Assembly (NCBI GenBank): GCA_014529385.2
Contig: CM043957.1
Span: 69,472,503-69,536,502 of the forward strand
Source of the DNA: Adiantum capillus-veneris
Lineage: Eukaryota > Streptophyta > Polypodiopsida > Polypodiales > Pteridaceae
DNA: 64,000 nt
Direction: 5' to 3'
Shown here: in pieces, positions 30,950 through 42,147 of the stretch
How positions within the stretch are numbered: the stretch's first letter is position 1
Layout: each line of letters starts with the position of its first letter
Notes under the pieces: model-generated
Databases searched by the model: none
Seen by the model: only the letters and a program-made list of their open reading frames with translations
Told to the model about the DNA's origin: nothing
Made by a program: the position numbers and the translations under genes

Positions 30950-31220
30950 ACAAGCTCATCTATGTACAATGGGGATACCTTAAGATTGTAGTAGCATCAA
31001 AGCTAACCAAAACATTGTAGCCTCCAATCTTCAGAGGCAGCTATCCAAAATATTGTTTTCTTGGGTCTACAGACAGCTCATCTATGTACAATGGGGATAC
31101 ATAACAAGTAGTAGCATCAAAGCTAACCAAAACATTGTAGCCTCCGATCTCCAAAGGTAGCTATTCTGTCTTGGGTCTGGCAGAGGCAGCTCATCTATAT
31201 GTACAATGGGGATACCATAA
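30950..31220 (-). repeat. Three-copy tandem repeat downstream of NUF2
   Basis: AGCTCATCTATGTACAATGG or a close variant recurs at about 30953, 31075 and 31189, with spacings of about 122 and 114 bp. The units carry other shared blocks (AGCATCAAAGCTAACCAAAA). The repeat lies just past the NUF2 stop codon, so it probably forms part of its 3' untranslated region or terminator region. Confidence 0.75.
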
Positions 31221-31277
31221 CCTTGTTGTCTCAGGATTCCAAAGGCCGCTATCGAAAATGTCAAGCATTTCTGGCAC

Positions 31278-34200
31278 TCATCTAGTTGAGGGCCTTTGTA
31301 TCTCCATGTCAACTTGCATTTCAGCACTTGGGGTTGTTGCTTCTGCATATTTCTGAATCTGCAGCACTAAACCATAGTAAAGATAACCAACACCAAAAGA
31401 ACTGTTTTTGTTAAGCAAAGCCCTTTCCTAAGAATGTCTACAGATCAATCCACCAAGAAGACCAAAATGTAGCTAATAGATGCACTCACAGAGCAATGTA
31501 AGAATCTTTTCAGCATGCACAATGTTAACCAAATATCCACATCTCAGTTACTGTCTCAGATATATATACCTTCATGAGCTTATGAGCAACAAGGACTAAA
31601 ACACTTGCACAAAACAGACAATCAAGCAACCAACATATACTGATAAAGGAAAGATGATTCAACCTTGGATTGTATAAACTACGAATTTACATTTTGGCTG
31701 AAGTGGGTGTAGAATTAACCATAATTATGATCATAACATCAGAATCTGCAGCACTAAACCATAAAAAGGTCACCAGTACCAAAAGAATTATTTTTGTTAA
31801 GCAAAGCCCTTTCCTAAGGATGTCTGCCAATCAATTCACCAAGTTCAAAATTTAGTTCAAGATGCACCCACAGCACAATGTATGAATCATTCCAACATGC
31901 ACAATGTTAACCAAACAATACTACATCCCCACTGCTCTCTCTGATATGTATACCATCATAATAAGCTTGAAAAAGTCTGAGCTTATGAGCAATGAGGACT
32001 AAAACACTTGCATAAAACAGACAATCAAGCAACAGGCATATATTGATGAAAGAGAGATGATTCAACCTTGGAGCAAATAGCCTACTAATCTACATTCTGG
32101 AAAAAAATGGGTATAGAATTACATGCTCCCATCCGCACGCACAAGCACACATTCATCTGTGAGGATGCAAGCCTAGCCCTTGAATTACCCAAACAGATTA
32201 AAAGTAGACTTTCTGAAGTCATTGTGAACTGTTGGAAAGAAAACATGAAGTAGGGAGAAGCCAGATAGAACACTCACAGCTTTGAACGCTCTATCACTGA
32301 CATCTTGGAGCTTGGCAATCATAACTTCTTTCTTGTTGATTAAGTCAGCAGAAATTTTTAGTCTAGTTTCAGTCTGCACAGACCAGGTTGTCAACATTAA
32401 AACTCCATCCTCATTTGCAGTCATTTAGTACTTACAAGAAGCAAACAAAAGGATTCCTTACCTGCATATCTAGTTCTTTAACAGCAAGATACCGAGCATC
32501 ATGCTCGATTCTACATTCTGCTTGCTTTCTTTTCACATCTTCCAACTCTTTTGAACCAGAGGAGCAATCATTGTCTGTTTTATGAGCAAGCTCTTCTAAT
32601 CTGCGTACTGATGCAATATGGGATGTCAAAACATGTACAAAGAAAAAAAGCTCTCAAGGAACAATCATTATTCAAAGGGCCACAAACCTCCCCAGATAAG
32701 CTCATCCCGCTTGGCGTCACACGCCCATGATTCTTTTTCAATAGCCTTTTGTCTTGCTTTCCTTTCTTTCAAAACCTTTCTCTCCATATCACTCTTCTTT
32801 GCCTATTTAAAAACCTTGACATTATACCCCACTCAGCATAGGCTGATTGTAATCATACAAGTAGACAAAAAAGCTATAAATATCAAACCTGTTCCTCAAC
32901 AGTTAATGTCAAGGCTAGAAGCTTTGAGACTTTCTTTTCAGCCTGAAATGCAAGACAGATTCACTCAGATCAACATAGCCGGACAGTTTCAAATTAAGCA
33001 ATGCAATCATATGAAAAGCTCTACAGTTAGCATAGCATTTCTTTATGCATTGCAAGGTCATAATAACTTAAATACCTTTTCAAGGACAGCCACTTTTGCT
33101 TTCCAAACATCAGCAATCTCGAGAACATTTCTTCGTAATGCTTCTTCTTCAGCTAAGGCAGTTTCCTTCTCATGGACAATTTTCTGGGAAGCAAGTGCAC
33201 ACGCACATCAATAATTCATGCTGCAAATGCTGATAGAGAAACCTTGTGTCAAATCAGCTCTTACCTGCAATTCCTGTGGATTCTCTAAAATCTGAGATCT
33301 GAGATGATCACCCTGTTGCTTTTTTTGCATGATCTCAAACTCCAAGTTTGAAATCTGAATGAGACAGTGCCAAGTGAGAACTGGCACACTCTGGAGACGG
33401 GAAAAGAAAAGTCATAAAGAACGATGTTGCAGAAAACCTTATCTAGCTTGCTACCATCCTCCTGCTTTAGATTGGTTAAATCCGCCTTCAAACCCTGCTG
33501 CTGCTTGTTCAAGCTCTTAAGTTGCATGTTCAACTCTTTTATCTCCCCCTCCAGGGCTTCCACCTGCGGATGCTTGGCCACCCGCTCTTGTTCTATCTGA
33601 GCTATTTCAAATTGTATCTGATAAAGGATTACCCACAACAGTGCACTGCTTTATTTGTGTTTGAAAAACTTAGAAAAGCTGTGTTTTTTTATCCATGGGC
33701 ATGCTATAGACTCATAATAAAAGCATTTGTTGACAAGTAGCTCATACACAACACAGAACTGAGTCAAGATGAATCTTGTTTAAATAGAGAATGAGCAATA
33801 TATACAATGCATTTGAGAGTACCTAACATTTAACTATTTTTCATTCCCAAGTTTCAGGTTTCAAATTGCAAACAAGGACAAACTATCAAACTTACAGGCC
33901 AACAAGAGGAAAATTTGCAAAAAATTCAAGGACAGATTCTCTGCACATGTTGACAGTTTGGTCAATCTATTACAGAAATCCACAATAATTAAATGACATT
34001 CCTGCTAAATTGTATCTAACCAGAACACATCCAACTGACCTTTGATTCTTCTGAATGAAGATCTTCCAATTTAGCCAGCTCTTCATCTCTTGCAGACTTT
34101 AGCTGTGTTATCAGATTTTGCTTTTGAACCCTGAAATGCACATGACTTAGTCATGCACTTCTATTAAGAAATTGCCCAGTGCATTTTCCCAGGTCAAAGA

Positions 34201-35186
34201 ACGAGAAGGAACCTACCAGAACATGATGAAGTTGATGGCCGCCGATAGAAATCGAATAGTTCGCAATGATTCGGGGCGGTATAGATCCTTGAGTACCGAA
34301 AAATCCTGAACCCCCGCATTTTTCATAAATTGACTTAGACAATCATATAACTTCAGGTTCGCATGCGCCTCTGAATACAATTCAGGATGATCACCCAGCA
34401 TCTGAACAGAGGGAAAGCCAAGCTGCATGGATTCTTCCCTGAAAAAGGACAAAGTATCTCAGTAAGAAGCACCCAATTAATGCATCAAGGCAGGTCAAGA
34501 TACGCTATACCATTCCCATATGTGTGAAAAAGCCAAGCTAATGAAGGCAATTGAATAGACAGATGCGAATACATATTGTCCACTTGCTATTGACACGACT
34601 TAGCATGACACTTCATTCAAGCATACAATGGAAGTGAGAAATGTGAGAGTTTGAAACAACAATTTAAAATGCTGAAAAGAAGGTTAGTGTACCTCTCCAG
34701 AAAACGAAGCCAAACATGCATGTTTCTAAGCGGAAGCACTACCCTTGTTATCTTGTGGATTGTTTCATGAGGATAGCGCTTCCACAGTTTTCTTGCAGAC
34801 TATTCTGCAATGGTGAGGTGGACTGTCGGCGTCTTGCAGACAGCAAGCCAGCCAATCGTAAACAAGGGGCTGTGTACCACGTACACACATAAAATACACG
34901 CATAAGAACACAGACGTTGAATAATTAAAAGCCCTAAATGTTCCCTAACACTATAATGAGCTTCCCGCGATCATTGCAAAATGTAGAGAAGCGAGCGGTC
35001 AGAGAAAGAGAGGGAATACCTGATTTCGGGGGAAAGACAGAAGGACGCAAGGAAATCATAGACGGGGAGGAGAGCTTCGGGGTTGGGAGAAATAAGATTC
35101 TCGATAGAGAGCTTAGGAGCGCCCAGCTCTGCCAAATGTGAGCAGATTTGCTCCTTTGTTAGGATAGGGAAGGAGAAGTTCGACAT
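31278..35186 (-). CDS. NUF2: Kinetochore protein Nuf2
   Basis: Twelve exons with GT-AG introns join to 1383 bases, 460 residues plus stop, close to the usual length of plant Nuf2. Exons: 35186-35020, 34725-34693, 34438-34217, 34130-34040, 33617-33438, 33354-33265, 33183-33076, 32942-32889, 32802-32688, 32607-32462, 32373-32278, 31358-31278. All phases agree. The start MSNFSFPIL and the motifs LYRPESLRTIRFLSAAINFI mark the N-terminal calponin-homology-like domain of Nuf2 (about 1-150); the rest is a long coiled coil rich in K, E, Q and L. Nuf2 pairs with Ndc80 in the four-subunit NDC80 complex that links outer kinetochores to spindle microtubules. Exon 2 is only 33 bases. The frame is intact, so this is probably an active single-copy-type gene. 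The C-terminus IQKYAEATTPS... ends at a TGA at 31278-31280. Intron 11 (about 920 bp) contains a tandem duplication. Confidence 0.93.
31356..32123. repeat. 387-bp tandem duplication in NUF2 intron 11
   Basis: AATCTGCAGCACTAAACCAT begins copies at 31356 and 31743. Further shared blocks (TTAAGCAAAGCCCTTTCCTA, ACAATCAAGCAAC, GATGATTCAACCTTGGA) keep the same order. The repeated part includes the 3' splice site of the last exon, so a second acceptor-like CTGCAG lies at 31746-31751. Confidence 0.85.
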
Positions 35187-35531
35187 TTTTGTTTGTCTCT
35201 GCCTCTTCTTCCTGATTCTGCTTCTGCTTCTGCTTCTGCTTCTGCTTCGGCTTCGGCTTCAGCTTTAAGCGGGAAACTCACCTTTGGCGGGCCACTTGAA
35301 ACTTGACGTTGCAATGTATTCGAACATTTCCCACAACAACATTTTAGGCCCTTGTCACACTTGGGCCCAAGTCCCTTTTGCAACCGGTTTGAGTATAAAG
35401 TTGGCCTTTCTCTTGAGCAAATGGGCTTTTGCCTAGCAGTAGGGCGTCCGGTCATCATGGTGGATGGCAAAGTTTTAATCTTGTCAATCTCCTTTCTATG
35501 TTTGCTTGCGCAGATAGTGGTGCAGCCAAAG
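35187..35531 (-). promoter_or_regulatory. NUF2 upstream region with hexamer repeat
   Basis: Presumed 5' untranslated region and promoter. A run of about eight GCAGAA/GCCGAA hexamers (minus strand) lies at about 35218-35265, 32-80 bases upstream of the ATG. A minus-strand ATG at 35470 opens a 103-codon frame that overlaps the NUF2 start in another frame; it includes an AE-repeat made by the hexamers. Whether it is transcribed depends on the start site, which I cannot place. No clear TATA box. Confidence 0.5.
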
Positions 35532-37970
35532 TGTGTTGATGTCAGAAATAGTGGAAAATAGGGTTATGGATTTTTACATATGTGTGCCACAATTTTTGAG
35601 CAAGTGTGAAGACCTAGCAATGTAAGAAAAGGGATAATTATGCATGTTTTATGCATTCATGCACGCCAAAACGTGCTATTTTGGTGCTAGTTGAAGAGGA
35701 TGCTTGAAACTCAAGAAAGTGCAGGTTTGAAGGTGGATATTGTGCTCTTCAAAGTGCTTTCCGAACCTGTTCAAACGGCTCGCTAATCGGAGCTTTGGTG
35801 TGCAAGATATTGCAAGTTCTATGTCAAAGCGTTGCAAATCGGTAGTGAATGGTGCACTTGTTGTAATGGCTCGGATGACGTGAGAAGTTATAGTGTCAAA
35901 GTGCTCAATTTGCTTTTCGTGCTAGTCTTCTCGAATTCCAAATCGGAGTTCAAAAGGCCAAGCTACATGCACTTGAAGTTTTCCTGGGGGCCATGTCTAC
36001 ATTGATTTTACAAGCTTTGGGATGCTCGCAATTACAAGCACAAAAGTTATGGCCGGTTGAAGTCCACCGTTGATCGATTGCAATGGAAATTTTTACTTCT
36101 TGTCCATTTTGGGACATGCAATATGAGGCCCAAGATTTTTTGGAACGAGGCCCAAAGCATTGAAGTTGATTCTTGATACGGGGATTTTTTTGCCGGTTCA
36201 AGCGACTTAGGAATCGGATCCTTGAGAGAGGGCCGTTTCTCCCGCCTCTGTTATGAGAGGACAATGAACGGCTACAGATCTTGGGTTCTTGTCAAAGGTT
36301 GCTGATGCGGTTGAATCAGTGTGTGTGCAAGAGGATCGAGATGGTGGTGACAGCACCGGCTTGGTTCGTGGCATCCTTGAGCACTCTGCTCCGTGTTGTG
36401 ATGGTGCAAGGCTTACCTCAATAGCCTGCTTCTCGGATGTTCAAAAGGTGACTGGTCTTTTTTTGTGGACGGATCTGTCATTTGAGATCTTGCTTTTTGT
36501 AATGTTCGGGCTGTTGTAGTGGTTTTGGGGACGGGTTTTTAATGGTGGCAGCGGTGAAGACTCTGTGGCTTCCTCAACCCGTACGATGCAGATCTAGTCC
36601 TACTTGCAAGGTGATGGAGTCATGGCTCCCCCCGCGCGGATGTAGCATTTTTCTTATGGATGTTGGGTTGTGGTGCAGTGCACCTTCGGATGGCCAGGCC
36701 CTTCCTGTGCGATGTATATCTTCTCAAGCTCTTGTTACTGCATGGTTTGAGCATGGCATGCCTTGTGAGAGAAGAGATATTGAGGTGGCTCCCCGTTGTG
36801 TCTTAGCAGGATCTTATTTTGGTCTTTTCGACTTTAAAGGTTGTCAATGGTTGTATGGGTTTCGAGCTTCCCTGTAAAAAGCTCGACTATGGACTAGTGA
36901 AGGTTATGTGATTGGTTGGAAGCCATGGCTAGGTTTTTATTTTATTTTATTTATTATATTATACACTCATAAAATGTGAGTACTGCACAAAAAAGAAAAG
37001 AAATCGGATATTTGAGCTCTTGATTCAAAAAATTGAGGTTTTTGTGGAATTTTTTGCGAATAAGCTTGGAGTATGAAGGCGGAGCTCACCTCAAGCTGCC
37101 ACGTGGATGGAAAAAATCCCATATGCAGTTCCAAAGTGTGACCCACGCATGCTATATATATAAGAGGTTCCCTCTCATAAGCAACAACAGAGACACGAAG
37201 CTCCTTGGCTATGGTTCCCTTCTCCTCCTCCCTTGTGTGAGCACTGCATGGGCGGTCCCTCTTCATGTGCGGTCAATGTGCGGCTTTGGCAGCTCTTGGG
37301 GGTGGCGCTCGTGTGGATGCGTTCCCACGATGTTGTCCGGATGGGGGCAAAAACCTTTTTGATTGGAGGCAAAGGGACATAAGGGGAGCAACGACTCTGC
37401 CGTCCTTGGGCTCCCCCATGTGTTGACCGAGAAGAAGGAAGGAATTTCCCACCATAGTGTGGATCTCAAGCTTCCAAAAAGGGAAGGTGAAGTTTAAAAT
37501 TGGCATAAAAGGCCATGCATGCACATGCAAAGTCCAGGACTCTCAACCCACCCAAAAAAGGAGCCTATCAAGGGGCAATTTTTGGAAGAGAAGTAACAAA
37601 AAAGGAAAGAGGCGAGGAAGAGAGCGGAGAGAGCTCTACTGTGTAATATTTGTCGAGGTGCTACCGAGGCTCCAAGTGTCCAAATCAAGCTGAGATTTCT
37701 CCTGTGTGCTTGTCTCATCATCGTGTGTTGCTTTCTTTGCATTGTGTCTATGGGTCATGAGTGGGTGTATGCTCCCCAAGTCCTTTTTGTGTGTGCCAAG
37801 AGAGTGAGAACGACATATTTTGATGTGTGATCAGAGTCAAAAATGTTTGTGTGTGCAATTTGGGATTTAAGGTGCAGGGTGTTTGTAAGCGGAGAACTAA
37901 GTGGCCATTTATATTGTGGATGTCCTAAGCTATCAAGAGGCCATCCATTTGTTGTTGGGTGTTGTTAGCA
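35532..37970 (+). repeat. Long direct repeat, left copy (possible LTR)
   Basis: It begins TGTGTTGATGTCAGAAATAG and ends GTTGTTAGCA. Ordered similarity to 40315-42147 covers the start (35532-35820), a block about 37045-37580 containing GGAATTTTTTGCGAATAAGC-like sequence, and the end (37690-37970). A middle part of about 1.2 kb (35830-37030) is mostly absent from the other copy. The TG...CA ends and spacing suggest LTRs of one element, but I found no matching target-site duplication. Confidence 0.5.
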
Positions 37971-40314
37971 ATTCCCCCTTTCCATCTTCTGGTGCCCCCA
38001 TGGAGCAGTATCATCTGATTGCTCCTTGCTTTAAGAAAAAAGCAAGTTCTGAAGATGGAGGATAGTTTCTTGATTGCTCAGATGTTCGGTGGTCGAATTG
38101 TTGCTGATCGTGATGGTGCAAAGCATCGGTCCAATTTCACTAAGGTTGAAGATCTTGAAAATTGGGAGATTTTGAGCTATGGATGTTTTCAATGTGCATG
38201 ACTATGGACAAGGTGAAGTTTGTAGACGATTCTGATGATGATTCACGGACGAGCAAAGGTCTAGCTTAATGGTCTGGAAGGTGATGATCAAAGTACATGG
38301 CTTGTTTCTCTTGAGGAAGCATGTGTGAACCTGAAGGCATTGAAAAATCTTGTAGTTTTCCTTGAGTAGATTGAAACTCATTGAAGACAATTAGAAATTG
38401 CTTCTCGATTTTGAGGCAACCAATATTTCAAATTGTTGACGTTTTTGGATTTTCTACATCCAAGGACTGGAGAGAAGGTAGAATTTGGTGTGGATAGCTA
38501 TGTGGATGCGGTCGATTTGGTCAAGGTGAAGAGCTAGAAAGTAAAGTGAAAGTTGGAGATGGGCTTGTTGATTGCAAATTATGTGCCTGGTTTGACAATA
38601 GTGCAACATGTGGTGCAATCAAAGGTGGTTCCAAGTTGCCAACATCTATCTCACATTATGTGCCATTGGTGCCCACTATCTAATATGCATTTATATCCAA
38701 AACAGATAACCTCATCAACAAAGGTGATAGTCTTGTCAAAGAGGACATGTGCATAAAGAAGGTAGTGAATGTGGTGAATTCCGGAGTGCTAACAAACTAT
38801 GAAGGTCAACCTGTGGAAGAAGGAGCCAAGTTCAGAATGCATGTGCTAGAGATTATAGTGGAAGTAGATGTGAAGTTTGAAGAGCTACGTGAAAAGTTAA
38901 AAGAGACCACTCTCATGAATTTTATGCATGTAAAGGGAGCAGAATATAAATAGGTTGTAAATGTTAAGGGCTTGAAAGCAAAAGAAGATGATCTACAAGG
39001 ACAGGGCGGTAGGCAAGCCTTTTTGGAGCTACAAGAAGATGAAGATGCAGATATGGAGTCAGCTTATGGTGATGACAAAATTGATACAAGATCAAACTTT
39101 TGGGAGTCAGATAAAGACGATAGCCTAGATGACAAGTTCACTTTCTTTGGTGAGCAAATAGATCCCGACGACTCTGTGATGGTAAGGTTGGAACCCTCTT
39201 TGGAGATGTCTAAAGATGCAATGGTTGGCAATGTGTATGAAGAGCAAGTGAAAGAATCCATGGCTACGAATATGGATATGCATGCAAAGGAGGTTTGTGG
39301 TGCCATGTTGTTAGCTATGCTTATGAAGGCAGCAATAGAATGGGTTGTGATTGTGTAGTTGGTTCAAGGCTTTCCAAGAAAGGATGAGTCCCCATCCATG
39401 GACGACCCAACCGACACGAGTCATGTACGAGAGGAAACAAATGAAGTGCAAATTGAGGGGGTTGGGCAAGCATAAGTACTGCAATTTTTCAACAACTAGC
39501 ACCTTATTATTACAAGTAAATGAAGAAGAGAAGCTTGAAGAGCAATTTCATGATGACTACATGTAGAAAGTGGCGGTTGGGTAGCATCGTTCAGTTTTTG
39601 TGGAAAACCTTGAAGATGTAGCCATGGAAGGTGCCAAGGTTACTGAGCCAAATGCAGAGTCAAGGTCAATTGAGGGACATGGGATTGAAGTTTATAGGAA
39701 GAAGAAGACCAAGTTGTGGTTTTGACTATGCTTTCAAAGGAGGTATATGCTTTATGGTTGATGGATATGCTTGTGAGAGCATGGGCCATATGCCGTTTAC
39801 AATATTTTTTTGAATAATTTTATAGCATAAAGACCTCTCTTCTTTATGTTTGGGCAAGAGGGTTAGACATCGGTGTTGAAGGTGGTGATGTGCATATTCA
39901 TGTTGTGTTAGGAGTAAGTTGAATGCAAGAGGAACCTTGGGTCGGCGAAGAAATGTTTTTTGCACTTTCTTTGCATTATTGGTTTGATGCTTGGATAAAG
40001 TGCTAGGTACATATGGATGGTGATGCCTGTAGTACTTGTTTGATATCGTAGGTGGGGAGGATTGCTTTCCAAATGCAACAGGTCAGGGTTGGCCATTTGA
40101 TATAGGTGGATGTTAACCGAGGAATCAGGGGGGACAAAGGGTGTGGGCACCTAGAAGTAATGCTTGTTATGAATAAGATTATATACATATGGTAGAGTAC
40201 AATTGTTTCCTAATATAAGGTTTGCTTATTGTTGCAGTTTCCATGTTCAATAAACATGCTTTTGGTTGAACATAAATGTTCAACAAGGGTTGGGCAATGA
40301 TGGTGTAGCTAACA
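37971..40314 (+). mobile_element. Degenerate interior between the long direct repeats
   Basis: About 2.3 kb with plus-strand coding-like pieces (38747-38953 and 38972-39358, separated by one stop) that encode acidic, E/D-rich sequence without recognised motifs. No reverse transcriptase, integrase or protease is visible. This fits a large non-autonomous LTR element whose interior has little coding capacity, or an unrelated region flanked by duplicated DNA. Confidence 0.35.
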
Positions 40315-42147
40315 TGTGTTGATACCAGAAATGGTGGAAAACAAAGCTATGGATGCTCATAGGCTTGTGCTAGAGTGTTTGAGTGAGTGTGAAAGTGCAA
40401 GCAAGGAGATCTAATTATGTATTTTTTATGCGGTTATGCAGGCCAAAAGGTGTAGTTTTGATGCTAATTGGGGAGGATGCTTAAAATTGAAGCAAGTACA
40501 TATTTGAAGGTGGATATTGTGCTCTTTGAAGGGCTTTCTGAGCTTGTCCAAACGGCTCATCAATTGGAGCCTTGATGTATAGGATATTACAAGTGCTCTT
40601 CCATTCGGAGCTCAAGGATTTGATTCACAAGCCATTTGGACTATCAAAAAACCCCTATTTAGGTTTCAACTTCAATGCTCTGAGCCTTGTTCCATAAATT
40701 TTTGGGCCTCAAACAACACATCCAAAAATGGACCAATTAATAATTTTTTCCTATGCATTCATCAACTGACTTCTTACTCCATGCTCGTAACTATGTTCCT
40801 TCTTGCTTCATACGTTGCACACCGTTTCCAAAAACCCTAGCAAGATGAAAAATACATCATGTGCATGCATTCCCAAAGCTTGGAATATCAATGTAGTCGT
40901 TCAAACTCCAATTTGGGATCAGAGAAGACCAACATGGAAAGCAAGCTGAGCACTTTGACAGTGTAACTTCTCTTACCATTTGAGCCATCATCGAATGTGC
41001 ACCATCCGGTAGCGATCTGTAACACACCTTTACATTCAACGAAGGTTGTATAAAAAGACGAGATTTTGTGGAATTTTTTGGGAATAAGCTTGAAGTCTAA
41101 AGAGGGAGCTCACCTCCCGCTACTACATGGACAAGAAAAATCCCGTATGCAACTCCAAAGTGCACCCTCTCATAAGCAATAAGTGGGCGTTGCATGGGCG
41201 GCCCCTCCTCATGTGCAGCCGACAAGTAGCTACGCCGAGTTGTAGTAGAGTTCGTTGGCTCTTACGGGTGCTCGTGGGGGTGTGTTCTTGTGGTGTTGTT
41301 TGGACTCGGGGACAAACCTCTTTTATTGGCAGCAAAGGGACACAAGAGGGGCAATGATGCCACTGTCCTTGCGCTCCCCCAGGTGTTGACCAAGAAGAAG
41401 GGGGGAATTTCACACCACGTGTGGATCTCAAAATTTCAAAAAGGGAAGAGAAGTCTAAAATTGGCATAAAAGGCCATGGATGCACATGAGGAGTTCAGGA
41501 CTCCCAACCCACCAATTTTTATTCAAAAAAAATGTATTTTAAAAGGAAAAAGGATCCTATAAAGGGGGTTGTTTTTGGAAGAGAAAAAAGAAGAAAAAAG
41601 AAAAGAAAAAGGAGAAATAAGAGCAGAGAGAGATCTATTGTCTAATCATCTAGGACCCAAGTGTCTGACTCGAACCCAAGCTTAACATGTGTGCTTGTCT
41701 TGTTGTCCGCTATTGCTTTCTTTGCATTGTGTCTATCAGTCATGAGTGGGTCTGCGCTCCTCGAGTCTTTTTATGTGTGTGTGCTAAGAGAGTGAGAGAG
41801 AGCAAGAACATCAGAATTTAGTGTGTCATCGAAGCCAGAACTGTTTGTATGCACAATTCAAATTGGGATTTAAGGTGCAGGGTGTTTGTAAGCAAAAAAC
41901 TAAGTAGCTAGGGTTGTTGTGAATTCCATGAGCAATTGAGAGGCCATCTAGTTGTTGCCAAGGGTTGTTAGTAGTTGGCAAGGGCTGTTAGTAGTTGCCA
42001 AGGGGTGCATGGTGTTTATAAGCAAGGGTTGTTAGTAGTTGCCAAGGGGTGCATGGTGTTTATAAGCAGCAAACTAAGTGGCCAAGGGTGTTGTGAATGC
42101 CTTGAGCTATTGAGAGGCCATCCAGTTGCTGCCAAGTGTTTTTAGCA
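40315..42147 (+). repeat. Long direct repeat, right copy (possible LTR)
   Basis: It begins TGTGTTGATACCAGAAATGG and ends TTTTTAGCA. It matches the left copy at 35532-37970 in three blocks. A local tandem repeat with GTTGTTAGTAGTTGCCAAGG occurs at about 41960-42070. The sequence after the end (CTTCCCC) resembles that after the left copy, so the exact right boundary is uncertain. Confidence 0.5.

Noticed and set aside
31082-31348. An 88-codon minus-strand frame over the NUF2 end
   Set aside because: It is another frame of the last NUF2 exon and its 3' repeats; the spliced NUF2 frame is better supported.
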